A stretch of DNA of 64,000 nt from Phlebopus portentosus (Eukaryota > Basidiomycota > Agaricomycetes > Boletales > Boletinellaceae). Both the position numbers and the translations under genes were made by a program. The notes under the pieces were generated by a model. That model saw nothing but the letters and a program-made list of their open reading frames with translations. It was not told where the DNA came from and did no database searches. This document shows positions 21,345-35,835 of this stretch, in pieces. Positions within the stretch are counted from its first letter, which is position 1. Every line of letters begins with the position of its first letter. The stretch spans positions 310,001-374,000 of the forward strand of contig JAYXKI010000020.1 in assembly GCA_037892935.1 (NCBI GenBank), given 5' to 3'.

Positions 21345-21360
21345 CCCATGGAACGCAGTG
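21345..21360 (-). repeat. Right terminal inverted repeat of the CACTA-like element
   Basis: The sequence is CCCATGGAACGCAGTG, followed by AAT (21361-21363). Confidence 0.8.
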
Positions 21361-21858
21361 AATGGCTGTATCGATCAGAAAAGAATCTAATGCTTCGGTG
21401 ATTCCCGGGTCACGCTTGTAATCAAAATGTAAACTGTGACACGCTCGTTTTCCTTTTTGCGCGGAACAGACAATTTCTTACGGAATTGTAATATTGAATA
21501 AAGCATTATATGCATGCATGCAAACCCTCCTTCCTAAAGCACGGGGGTTATTCATGGTACATAGCTGTGAGGAGTGTCGAAATTTTACAGAATTTATTAC
21601 CCATTCCTGAAACAATAGCTTTCCGATGAAGTCAATTAAATTACATGCCTACCACACAAACAGGAGTACAACATTTTGGTATATTCATTATGCTTCAAGC
21701 GTCTTTCAACTGACTCGCATTCTTCCCGATACAGCGTCTCCGCACGCTCAAGCAGATCATTGAAGTCATCCCCTGATTCAGAACAAAAGTCACATAGACC
21801 ATTCACTACGGGACCTACTGCGTTGCGAGAGATTTGGTAGTCGTGCTGAAAATCTTCG
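21361..21858. other. Intergenic region downstream of the JmjC-like gene
   Basis: Nothing coding is supported. It probably holds the 3' untranslated region of the minus-strand gene that ends at 21859. An alternating TGCATGCATGCA tract lies near 21510. Confidence 0.5.
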
Positions 21859-24800
21859 CTACCAATCCAAGCGGGGGTCCTCCGGCTCCGGAGCCAACTT
21901 CGGAGCTAGTCGGTCAACGTGCACAACAATCACCAGCAAGGTAGCTACTTCGGAAGGTGACGCTGACGAGTGAAGCTGATCTAGTGATTTATGAGCTAGG
22001 ACATGAATGTACTCATATCTTAACTTCGTACCTCGGGTCCCATTACAAAGACGTTCAGCAAAGCTACAGACAGCTTTCATTAGAAGAAGCGGAGCGACAC
22101 GATGCTCTGCGTTGGACACTCTAAATCCTATATAATGCTCAAGCACTAGTGCCCGGAGGGTATCCTCGAGATGAGCGTACGAGTAGAAATGTCCACCAAA
22201 GCAAACGGAAAAGTCTCCTGTTATAACCAGGTGGCTCGTACCAGGCCTCATTATACTTTTTGGGAACTGTCAGCATGGGCTCTTACGGGCTTTTGAGAGG
22301 ACTTACAAGACATCGCCCTGGCGAAGAATCAACGCATCAGTGTCGACGGCTTCTTTATCTCCAGCCCACGCAGGACACTGCTTTGGCTCACGTGGCAAGA
22401 ACCAGACCATTACGCCCTTGCAGATATAGATGAAGGTGCTCAATCCTCCAGCATCTATACGCCAGTCCGACCACGCGGACAAACCACTTATAATCACGCA
22501 ACGTTTACCAAACTCCCGAGTACTAAGCTTTGTCCAAAATTTGACCGATTCCTTACCCACCGCGAAGGTATCTCGGTAATAAAGAGGCTTAAAATCATCG
22601 AATGGTCTGAGATTCGCCGCCCGTCAGTACAAAGTAAAACTCATGAAAGATTAAATTTACGAACAGAGGGAATAAGTCTTCTGAAGTAGGGATGTCAAGG
22701 AAGCTTAGCACCCGCAGCGTAGGGGCTTGCGATTCTTTTTCAATGGAAAACGAAACAGCGCGCTCTTTAATAATAGTTCCCGATGTGCTTTCGCGCTTCT
22801 TCGATTTTGATTTTGCGCGCCGACCTTTCTGATCTCGTGAAGCGCGATCCCGTGACATAAGGGCCTCCTGAGAACTCCCCGTGTCAGAGCGCTCACCGAC
22901 GGAAGCACAATAGGCATCCCAGCTCTGGACGAACTCGGCCCAATGCTTAATATATTCATCCACGCTAGATCGAACCATACGATACGAAGCGCGCTTTCCC
23001 CGTTGATTAACCTTAGCACTAATCGGAAGTGTTGTGCAGTCTATGGGAAACTGTCAGGAGGTGTCTTGGCAATCAAGTGAAGTCTTCTACCTCGTGCCGT
23101 AAGAGGTGCATTGACATCGACAATCTCTTCTAATTTTTTCCAATCGAAACCATAAATAGCACCTTCAAGGAACGCCGTCGTATCTGCGAGTCGAGAGCAT
23201 CTGACGAGATGGATATTTTTCCTCCTTCGCAACACTTCTGATGGATCCTCGGTCCTCCATTGATCGCTAGTGAAGCAGACGATAGTCACATACACGGGTG
23301 CCTTCGTGAGATCATAACGAAAGTTTGTGTTCAACATCCGTTTTATAAGCAGCCGCTGCTCGGAATAACTATCAAGTCGGAATGGCTGAATCGTGCATAT
23401 GTCACTCTCACCTGCCGGTCCCATACCGGTATCTTGACAGCAACTGGTCGCCAACACTGACCATTCGATAATGCAGACGGTATAACCACATCCTTCTCCC
23501 GCAACCATCGCTCAGACGAACGGAGAGACGGGTCCGATATAGCTGGAATATCATGCAAACTCAGAGAGTAGCAGGACAACTAAGAATTTGCGAGTAAGTT
23601 CTAGAGGCCGTAACACTTGCATAGAATGCACCCTACATTCAGGGGAGCAAGCTCCCAAACGTTTCTTAAACTCAGAGCATGGCAACGGTTATCAAGGCTA
23701 TTGATCTTTTCGATTTCGATTTCCTCCTCATCAGGGAGTCCGATGAAGCTGCTCCTAGCCCTTATTGGATCATCCTCTGTCAAACTGCCAAACAAGCGCA
23801 GAACTTCCGAATCAGAGCACTGCCCTGCTGTTTCGTGATGACCTGGAGCTTCCGGCACTTCATCGATCGAGTTGTGGGATATACTCAGGGCCTGAGTGAA
23901 GACCTCAGTCGTATCATTTGACGGCCCCGGATCCTCACTTCCGTTGGATCGATGAGACGCCTGCGAGTCAGGGGTCGGGATGGCAGCGCCAAGATAGCGC
24001 AAAGGTTGCGAATTGTCTTCGAATGCGTTGATAGAGCGCGGGAGCTGAAGAGATTCATCCATTGCGTCGTGTACCGGGGCCGCAAATCGAGAGTTTGCAT
24101 CAGGAGCGATGTAATCGTTTTGTTGAAATATCCGGACGGGACAATGGTGAGATGTCATGCAAGTAACCTCATTACCATCGCATATCGTCGTATTGGTGTT
24201 CGCTACATCGCCAGTCGGGTCTGATGTGACATGGTATAAAGGTGGTGCCGCGACAGATGTCCTGTTTAAAACCATCGAATCATTTTCTCCGTTCCCGAGG
24301 GCACGGGGACTGCCAAGGAATATCCTTTTTGCAGGGGTAATATCTCTCTCTGTCGACTCAGAACTAGAGTCTTCAGACTCCGGTGTCAAAGCGTTCCTGT
24401 CTTCGGCCAGCTGCTTTCCATGCTTCCTTTTCGGGGCTTCTTCGAATCCCGTGACTCACGATCAGAACGCACATGGCTGTTGTTCCCCTCTACGTGGTTG
24501 CCAACACGCTCGACCTTGCGTGCAGTACCATCACTCAAAGCTGTGGTGTACCACTCCGGATTGAGCACATCGACAGGCTTTTTCTGGACAACTCGGGCAA
24601 TGTGGCGTATTACTCTTACCAAAGGCTCGTTCTGATCCTCAGCTTCCTTTCGAATTTCCTGCCATTCCTCGTGAGTCATCGCGGGTGTCATCTCGTGCTT
24701 CTGTTTCTCCTTGAGATCGATGCACTTTACACGCCAATTCGAGTCGTGGACGCACTTTTTGGGTCACTTCGAGATTGCACCCTCTACGAGGCTCTGGAGA

Positions 24801-26534
24801 TAGACTCTGCGTCTCATTTCCAGAGTCCGAATGAATGGATGAGACACTCTGCTCTGGAGAGACACAGCCGGCTGCACCGGAGAAATAGATCGCATGACAA
24901 CCTCAAGGGCGAATGCTGAGATCTCACCTTCTGGAAGTAAGGATTCCAGCCGACCTGGCTCCGGCAAATGTCTTGAAGCAATACCTTCCTGAAAACACTT
25001 ATTATGCCAGGTAGTCATAAGCTCGAGCATCCGTTGTTCGAACACAACGGGTCCCCTGAGTGCCATCTCGATGACGATGTTCATCAGACTACGTTCTTGA
25101 ACTGAACGAACAGCATCTGGCTTGAGACGAGGGAGCGTGATAGCCTGAAGGAATAAGTGACAGGAATTCAAATTTACGACGTCAAAACTCACCTGAGCGA
25201 TGCAATACATGGGTATGCGGTTGCGGGCATTGCTAGTTAAGGCATTCCCGTTCAGAAGGCAGAAAGGCGAGACTGCGCAAGCCATGTACAAGGCGCGCAG
25301 AACAGGGAAATCGCCGTCTTCGCTTCTTAGAAACGATGGAACGTCCATTCCGCATTCTTCCCTGAATCAGGTGAGCAATGAACCTGTGCTGTCGAGCGTT
25401 GATAGATGACTTGCATCAGAAGTTTAGAAAGTCTTTTGTAATCTGGTAGAAGAGCATTTTGCCTGGACGAAAAGAGGTCGAGACCTCTCTTATATAAGGC
25501 ACCGTAAAGCTGAGCGACGAAAAAATAAAGAATGATCTAAACATCGAGCTCACCAACATTAGAGCTCGCAGTCTGAGGGCTGCATGACAGAAATTATTAA
25601 AAATCGTGTTCATTTTTGCCGCGGAGTGCGTCTGTCTAACGCTTCGAATTAGTGAATGCATAATATTGTCCCGATTTCCACCTGAGTGGCCATTAGCACG
25701 CAGAGCGACGTCGATTGTATGCTGAGCTGCTGGACGAAAGCTAGTGCAATTCGCGAGAGAAGAGCTTTGGTCCGGAGCGACTCCAACACCCACATTCGAG
25801 TCCCCCGGGTACTCATCAGCACCATCCTCCTCCATCTCATAGTCAGCGGATGTGCTTACAAACCCATTACGACTTCCTATTTCCAGCAGGCTCTGAGCCG
25901 CCGAGGTATCGCGTAGAAGTATACTAGCATCGCTTCCCAAGGCGCATTGTCGAGGAAACAAAGTGTCTCCCTGGCTATCGTGATATGACTTGTCCCACAA
26001 ATCGAGAAACTTGTCCATTGTCTGATCCCAGAATAAATAGCATTCCCACGCTTTTCGTAGGCATTGCGGTACGTCCTTTGTTGGCTCGACAATAGGTTTG
26101 TGAGAACGTCGTCGGTCCGCTTCGCTGTTGTCGATCGCAAATATTGTTCTATCAAAGACAACGCACAATAGGAGGCCGTGCAACCATTCATTGCTCATGC
26201 GAGGTTCGATAACATGGTGCCAAGCTGCCCTCGCTAGAGACCGATCTCTAGTTGAACTTGAGTTCAGACTGGCGACCAGACGGCGGTTGAAGTCATGGAC
26301 GCATCCGTATAATCCTCTAACGAGTGCATGCCTGTTGTTCTTCTGGTCCGGGTCACCAAGAAGCGCGCAAGAAATAACGGTGTGCCACCTTGTAGCTTTA
26401 TTCCAATACTCGATGGATACGCCAACTGGCGTAAGAAGGATGGCTGCGTCGATTCTTGTGCGGGTCACCTCGTCGTCCTTAGGTCCTAAGCACATCGAAC
26501 TTGTCATCTCATCGTACATTGAAAGGGCAGACAT
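21859..26534 (-). CDS. Large multi-exon protein with a JmjC-like (cupin) C-terminal domain
   Basis: Collinear minus-strand exons run from ATG 26534 to the stop at 21859. Clear introns are 25145-25192 (48 nt, GTGAGT..CAG) and 22256-22306 (51 nt, GTAAGT..AAG); a 49-nt GTGAGT intron is likely near 24410-24460. The N-terminal exon (about 330 residues) and the middle are unrecognised, with Ser/Asp-rich stretches and a KSKSKK basic patch. The C-terminal part reads SDWRIDAGGLSTFIY, then GDVFIMRPGTSHLVIT across the last intron, then GGHFYS, the pattern of basidiomycete JmjC-like proteins. The first metal ligand is Arg-x-Asp instead of His-x-Asp, so Fe/2-oxoglutarate chemistry may be lost. A TGA at 24764-24766 splits one exon in frame (CGA expected, giving KRPKK), and a frame change near 23041 is unexplained. 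It may be a decaying gene. Confidence 0.6.
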
Positions 26535-26829
26535 CGCAGTGAATAATCGTCGTTAGAGTATGTATCGCCTCGAGAGTCAGCCTCAGCGTGGGTACACTTG
26601 ATGAGTGCTGGTCATTGTGAGCTCAGACGTGCAGGAGCGTGCAAGCTAGATTCGCGGAAATTACTGACTGGAAAAGAGCCAACCGTAACGTGTAACACAG
26701 GGTCGGATATGTTACAACCGATCACACTCACTGCATATTGGAGGTCCCTAACACGTGCCTGTGTAGCCGTACGTACCTAAGTTCCTTATCTACGCAAAAA
26801 TCTGTCTTACATCACACAGAAAATTTGTG

Positions 26830-26994
26830 TACAGGTGGGTACAAAAAGTCTTTGGCCCCCCTGTTTTAGGAAGGTGATTTGCATGCCTTCTCGGGAAACG
26901 AACACCCGTGCCGACATTGAGCAAGTACCATACATAGCATGCAAATCCTCCTTCCATAAACAGGGGGGCCGAAGACTTTTTGTACCCACCTGTA
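26830..26994. mobile_element. Tc1/mariner-type MITE, left arm
   Basis: It is TA-flanked with inverted ends beginning CAGGTGGGTACAAAAAGTC and closing with the complement. The inverted repeats extend past 40 bp with a few mismatches, through a GGCCCCCCTGTTT block. It is 161 bp without the TA and non-coding. It is consistent with a mariner-family MITE moved in trans. Confidence 0.8.
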
Positions 26995-27324
26995 GAACAA
27001 GATACGTTACGTACACAGATATATGCATTTCTGTGTAGATCACCCAACATAAAAGTCCGTATAGTTTTGTCTAGCTGACGTGGTGCTTGATTAGATTTTG
27101 AGAGTTGATATATAAAAACTAGACTAGATCTGTATAAGCGAACTATGTAAATCTACACAGATCTACGCATGCGAGACTGTGAGTGACGAGGTCAGACGAA
27201 CTTAGATGCATTTTGACGTGTCGTCCTCTTTGTCTCTTGCCACCACTAGTACTGTCATGCCACTCTATCCACCCCCAGCACCTACAAATCATCTCCGTCC
27301 CTGCTTCATCCACCTCATTTATGA

Positions 27325-28602
<1,278 letters not shown>

Positions 28603-29691
28603 GATGACCGACAAGTCAAATTTCATCACCATCACCAACGACAAGGGATGTCTGTCCAGTGAACGCAAGCAAGGTCAAGAAGGCTGAGCAATTCAAGGCT
28701 GAAGATAAGGCCGAGGCTGCGCATTCATTTGTTGTGGAACTATCATCTAGAAAATGGGCTCAAATATGTTTTCGATAATTTCCTAATAAAGATTTAAATT
28801 TACATAAATGGAAATCAGATTTTTTTGGGTGTTGCGCTAGAGAGCATAAATATACGGGAAATATATGACAAACTACACAAAACTACACAAAACTACACAA
28901 GACTACACAATTGAGCCTAAGTGATACACACAAAACTACGCAGATGGTCTTTTTAGCAGAGCTAGATGGTTCGTGCTAATCCTGAAAGTTCAGGAACTTA
29001 CAATCTAACAGCGAATCCGTGTAGGTAAGCTACATTTCCCATATAGTCGGGTGTTTTGTCTCTTAACAGCAGACTACACGGACCCGTGATAATCGTGTCA
29101 ATACACAGTGACTCTCAGAAGCACAACATCGCTTCAAAAAAAATATATAGACTCTTACAGCGTGTTCAGAAAACCTTGACAGTCACTGTGTATTGACACG
29201 ATTATCACGGGTCCGTGTAGTCTGCTGTTAAGAGACAAAACACCCGACTATATGGGAAATGTAGCTTACCTACACGGATTCGCTGTTAGATTGTAAGTTC
29301 CTGAACTTTCAGGATTAGCACGAACCATCTAGCTCTGCTAAAAAGACCATCTGCGTAGTTTTGTGTGTATCACTTAGGCTCAATTGTGTAGTCTTGTGTA
29401 GTTTTGTGTAGTTTTGTGTAGTTTGTCATATATTTCCCGTATATTTATGCTCTCTAGCGCAACACCCAAAAAAATCTGATTTCCATTTATGTAAATTTAA
29501 ATCTTTATTAGGAAATTATCGAAAACATATTTGAGCCCATTTTCTAGATGATAGTTCCACAACAAATGAATGCGCAGCCTCGGCCTTATCTTCAGCCTTG
29601 AATTGCTCAGCCTTCTTGACCTTGCTTGCGTTCACTGGACAGACATCCCTTGTCGTTGGTGATGGTGATGAAATTTGACTTGTCGGTCATC

Positions 29692-30969
<1,278 letters not shown>

Positions 30970-31299
30970 TCATAAATGAGGTGGATGAAGCAGGGACGGA
31001 GATGATTTGTAGGTGCTGGGGGTGGATAGAGTGGCATGACAGTACTAGTGGTGGCAAGAGACAAAGAGGACGACACGTCAAAATGCATCTAAGTTCGTCT
31101 GACCTCGTCACTCACAGTCTCGCATGCGTAGATCTGTGTAGATTTACATAGTTCGCTTATACAGATCTAGTCTAGTTTTTATATATCAACTCTCAAAATC
31201 TAATCAAGCACCACGTCAGCTAGACAAAACTATACGGACTTTTATGTTGGGTGATCTACACAGAAATGCATATATCTGTGTACGTAACGTATCTTGTTC

Positions 31300-31464
31300 T
31301 ACAGGTGGGTACAAAAAGTCTTCGGCCCCCCTGTTTATGGAAGGAGGATTTGCATGCTATGTATGGTACTTGCTCAATGTCGGCACGGGTGTTCGTTTCC
31401 CGAGAAGGCATGCAAATCACCTTCCTAAAACAGGGGGGCCAAAGACTTTTTGTACCCACCTGTA
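31300..31464. mobile_element. Tc1/mariner-type MITE, right arm
   Basis: This is the mirror copy of 26830-26994. Its outer TA at 31463-31464 is the last paired position of the palindrome. Confidence 0.8.
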
Positions 31465-31467
31465 TAT

Positions 31468-31597
31468 CACAGGGGGCAGAATTACGTTTCTGAGCCGCTT
31501 ATATAGGAAACAGAATTGGAAAGCTCGCCTCTGATTGGCTGAATTTCAGTTCCGGATCAAAATTTTCAGGTTCGGAAATAGGGTTCTGCCCCCTGTG
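31468..31597. mobile_element. Fold-back MITE with CACAGGGGGCAGAA ends
   Basis: A 14-bp inverted repeat, CACAGGGGGCAGAA at 31468 and its complement ending at 31597, continues imperfectly inward. TAT-rich flanks suggest insertion at TA. It sits 4 bp from the right edge of the palindrome. It is non-coding and has no counterpart on the left side. Confidence 0.65.
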
Positions 31598-31705
31598 TAT
31601 ATGTTTTTTCAGTCGTCGGCATTGCACGTGAAAACCACGTGCCCAAAATTTTATATATGGACTCTGTATGACTCCTCCTTAGACCAGCCTGCTTCGATCT
31701 CACAA

Positions 31706-34700
31706 ATGCCTGCGAGGCCGAAAGGGAGATTTTGTACCTGCGATTCATGTCCAAAGGGGGGCAGGTACATCGAAGGTGCTGAGGTGGCCATTCACCTGGC
31801 TCGTCGTGTGACTTCCCAAGGAAACTCTTCTACAACAGAATCGATGGGACCGTACAAAGAAATATTTCGAAGTGTACGACACATCAGTGCTTATTCTAGG
31901 GACAGGACGGGCGACTGCACTCGTGGCACTGAAATCGACAGAGGATCCTTAGTAGCTCGATCGACGATTGCAGTGGATATGCTCCAAGATACGTTGCGTT
32001 CTTTGCGGCATACTAGGTTCGGGTATCCCAGAGTCCCACGCACTTGAAGCTGTAGAAGGATGGGTCAACCAGTTGCGCGTTTCATCGAATCAGATGCAAG
32101 GTCTTCCTAAGACAAAACAGCTCAGACAGGACATTAATCGACAACGCAGTCTAATCGACGACCGGCTTTGAGAATTGCGAGGACTCCGAGATCGAAACGT
32201 CATTGCCACTCATTCTGTTCCAGAATGTGAACTCAATTGTGGTGCGTTTTCTGGGACTGTCCAACCTAAACCTGCTTTCTCAGAGACACTGTACTGCTAG
32301 ACCCCATTTTATTTCGCCAGTCGATGAGGAGGATGAACTAGTGCAAGTTACGATGTTTGTCGGAATAGTCTGTTCGGCGATTTTCATGCTTAGTCGTGAT
32401 ATGATCGGTGTCATTATCGGCATGGTAAAGATCGCGATTTCCTCAGCTCTTAGGATTCGAACACGATCAGGTACTTCCCATGAGCAAATGCTACTAGATG
32501 CAGTTCCCAAGGACCCGCGCACCTTACTTTCAAAGTTCAATTTGTCCGGCAAGACGACGATTTACGCCAGCTGCTCGAAATGCCACATGACGTACGAGCC
32601 TCGTCATGAGCTCGACTTGGTTACACTTCGTATCCGGAGACCTGTACAAACAGACGACGCCCAGACGACGGAATTTGCGGTACTAATCTCGTTGCTCGCT
32701 GCTCTGTCGGCAGAAAAGGCACCGTAATACAGAGGCCAATTCAGCCTTACGTTTACCATTCTGTGTTGGACTACATCGGAACACTTTTCTCCCACGAGGA
32801 CTTGGAGCGTTACATTGACAACGCTTGCGATGCCACTGCGGTGAAAGTCGCGGGAAAGCAACACCAGAGGCTCGAGGACATTTTCGGAGGCACATTCCTT
32901 GGATCCTTCCGAGGGCCGGATCCTGATGTCCTATTTCTTGATAGAGGACAGGAAGGTCGGCTTGCGTTCAGCTTGAACGTCGATTTTTTCAATATTCATG
33001 GAAATCGAGCTGGAGGCACAGCTACGTCCTGCGGTATAATCAGTCTGGCCTGTCTCAATTTACCTCCTGAGATGAGATTTCGAAGAGAAAATCTTCATAT
33101 CGTGGGTATAATACCAGGGCCTCACGAGCCCGATCTCGAGGCCATAAACGCCTACACAAGACCGCTCATCGACGACATGGTAGTTCTGTGGAATCATGGA
33201 GTCAGGCTGTCTCGAACTGCGTTGCATAGGCATGGCCGTTAATCCGGGCTGCGATCATCTGTGTGGTCTGTGACCTACCTGCCGCGCGTAAGGTAGCCGC
33301 CTTAGCAGGCCACAGGAGCAACAAATTTTTATGCTCCATTTGTAAGGTGGACAGGGAGCATATTGCTAACCCGTCTCACTCTCCTGCGCGTCGCGATGTC
33401 TTTGAAATGAGACAAAAGGCTCAAGAATGGAAGGATGCGCCAACCTCGGCTCTACAAGATCGAGTATTCGACTGCTTTGGAGTCCGTTATTCTGAACTGT
33501 TCCGCCTCCCTTACTGGGATCCGACCAAACAACTGGTCGTAGACCCCATGCACAACTTGCTTTTAGGTATTACCGAGAATCACTTCAAGAACGTGCTTCG
33601 TCTCACCGTAAAGCGGGAAAGAACATCCGTTGCCAACAGTTCTCCTGCTTTTCTTCACGATTTCACGCCTATCTCTGGGCCGCATGGCCTGAGCGACGAC
33701 GAAATCAAGGACATTGCAAAAATCCATAAGATGTTGACGACGTACGTCGACGCCTCCAACCGCAATGACCCGAAGGCGCGCGAAGCATTTACGAGGCGCC
33801 TTTGTAATCACAGAAAGAATTCGCTACGGTTTGTTCTCGACGATCTACAGCTTCAACCGGAGATTCCAGAGGGCCAATCCCGCGTGGTGAAGGAACATTT
33901 TGCGAAGTCACTTACGAACTGGGCAAGTCTCCTATTCCGTTCTTGTCTGGGACCTCGAGTCTGATTTCTGTGCCTGCTGAAGTGTTTCAGCATGTCTCTT
34001 GCACCTTCAAATGCCTGCGTTGAGTCAACCCTACTTAACGACCTTCTGCAGCATATACGTCGTGTGATCAAAGAGACGACGACACCTACATGGATCAGTA
34101 GTGTCCCGCCTGACTTTGGCGATCCAAAATGCGGGAAACTCAAGGCGGATGAATGGAAAGTCCTTTGCACGATCCACTTGCCACTTGCTCTCGTGTCGTG
34201 GTGGGGTGAAGGGACAAAACACGCAAGCGAAGACATATCGCAACGTTGTAGAGAAATAGTAGATCATACTATGCTGCTTGTCTCTGCGGTAACAATCGCT
34301 TGCAAACGATCGACGACAGCAGATCAGATTGCACGGTACGAGCGTTACGTTAAGGAATACATAGTCAGACTTCGGAAGATTCACCCCAACGCAAAACTCA
34401 CGACCAATTTACATATGGCGACTCATGTTGGCGAATTTATGAGGCTGTTCGGCCCGACACATTCATGGTGGTGCTTTCCCCTCGAGCGTCTTATCGGATT
34501 CTTGCAAAAGATGCCGAACAATAACAAGTTTGGTGAGCCATCACTTCCCGTTCTTAGAAAGTACTGACGTTAGAATAATAGGACAACTTGAGAGCTCCGT
34601 TCATGACTCTTTTGTCGCATTTAGTAGGATAAAGCTGTGGTCCTCAAAACCTGGATGTCCAATGGCTATAAAGGAGTGCAGAAGAATCTACGATAAGCTG

Positions 34701-35247
34701 TATCCAGATAATCTCGACCGGAGTTAGCTAGTGGACCATGATGAGCAAGCTGAGAATGAAGACGATCGTGTTTGTTCCCGAAAGAAGCGTGAGCAACTTA
34801 CTTTCATTCCTGGTCTTGTTTGTAGTCATTAATCACCTGATCTCAGCTGTTTCTCTTTCTCGGTATTGCTTTAGGGGTCGACAGTATAGTACAGACAAAT
34901 GTCACACTGGTAACAGCCTTGTTCTTGTACGGTCCAAAGACGAGGTTGCATACGGTGACCCGTGTGTCATCGAAGACATCTTTCTCGACGACCACGATAA
35001 AGTCAAATTCCGGGTACAAGAGTGCGGAAAGCTAGATACGCTACTTGATCCTTTCCGTTTCTATCCAGACTTTCCTGGGAAAGCACTCTCGTCAGAATCG
35101 TCTCGACGGTCTGACGCGATCGAGCCTCAACAGGTCATATGTCGCTTCGCTCGCTTTCGAATACAGCCCAACGTAATAGCTGTTCTTTCTCTTTCGAAGG
35201 TGAGATCTTTTTTTGCTTGCTGCGTCATTCTTTCTAACCTCGTGTAG
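31706..35247 (+). pseudogene. tnp2-like transposase (Plavaka/CACTA-type) of a DNA transposon
   Basis: Exons follow the order of basidiomycete tnp2-like transposases. An N-terminal CxC zinc segment (CTCDSCPKGGRYIEG) from ATG 31706 is followed by a CSKCHMTYEP box. The central domain contains LNVDFFNIHGNRAGG, IIPGPHEPDLEAINAY and VCDLPAARKVAAL, then PYWDPTKQLVVDPMHNLLLG. A C-terminal helical region (GPTHSWWCFPLERLIGF) and a terminal piece with DPFRFYPDFPG complete it. Several frame changes are compatible with introns of about 50 nt, but some are not resolved, so integrity is uncertain. Terminal inverted repeats were not found. Proteins of this group catalyse cut-and-paste transposition. Confidence 0.8.
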
Positions 35248-35835
35248 GAGTAGGCAATCCTAGCATCAGTATCCCAAGAGAACAGCGGAGAATGCCTCGA
35301 GAATGCCTGAGAATCAGTAGACTCACCGAGAATCATTTCTCACGTCAGTCAGAGCTTTGAATCTACTTTGCAATCATTCTCATTCTCGATATTTACCCTC
35401 TCGACATCACTCTACAAGTATTCTAGTGCTGTCTGGAACGCATCTATTCGCGATATTCTTTTGGTTTTCAAATTTGTAGGCCCACTAGAATTGATATGTA
35501 ACAAATAGATCTTATGAATCTACGTACAACATCGTGTTCTGTTGTATCACGGGCGGATCATAGCAGAAATCTTACCGATGTTAGTCTAAGCAGTTGGACC
35601 TGAGACGCAGAAGCAGAACGATCCTTTTCGCCGAGACAGGGGCTTGCAAGTAGGCAAATCATGACAATGCGCAGAATAGCTGTAAGGCATCCCCCTCGTA
35701 AGACAGTAACGAGATATAGTGTCTACTTCAGCTTGCGCTTACGACAAGCAAGCCCATGGCGCATTAGAGGTATCAAAGTCTACGTACACTGTTAAGACAG
35801 TAGTTGGCTAGTTATACCTCTGTCGAATCTTTGAG
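35248..35835. other. Intergenic region with clustered GAGAAT/ATTCTC motifs
   Basis: No gene is supported. GAGAATG-like words recur at about 35278-35380. The segment separates the plus-strand transposase from the convergent minus-strand cysteine-rich gene. Confidence 0.5.

Larger units (their letters stand above)
19238..21360. mobile_element. Non-autonomous CACTA-like element (2,123 bp) carrying an Argonaute fragment
   Basis: Perfect 16-bp inverted ends (CACTGCGTTCCATGGG) at 19238-19253 and 21345-21360 are flanked on both sides by the 3-bp repeat AAT. CACT-initial termini and a 3-bp duplication are the hallmarks of the CACTA/EnSpm superfamily. Subterminal zones on both sides repeat GTAGAT/TAGATGAT motifs. 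No transposase lies inside; the cargo is a broken Argonaute MID-PIWI segment. This resembles plant Pack-CACTA elements. A tnp2-like transposase at 31.7 kb belongs to a superfamily that could mobilise it, but a link is inference. Confidence 0.75.
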
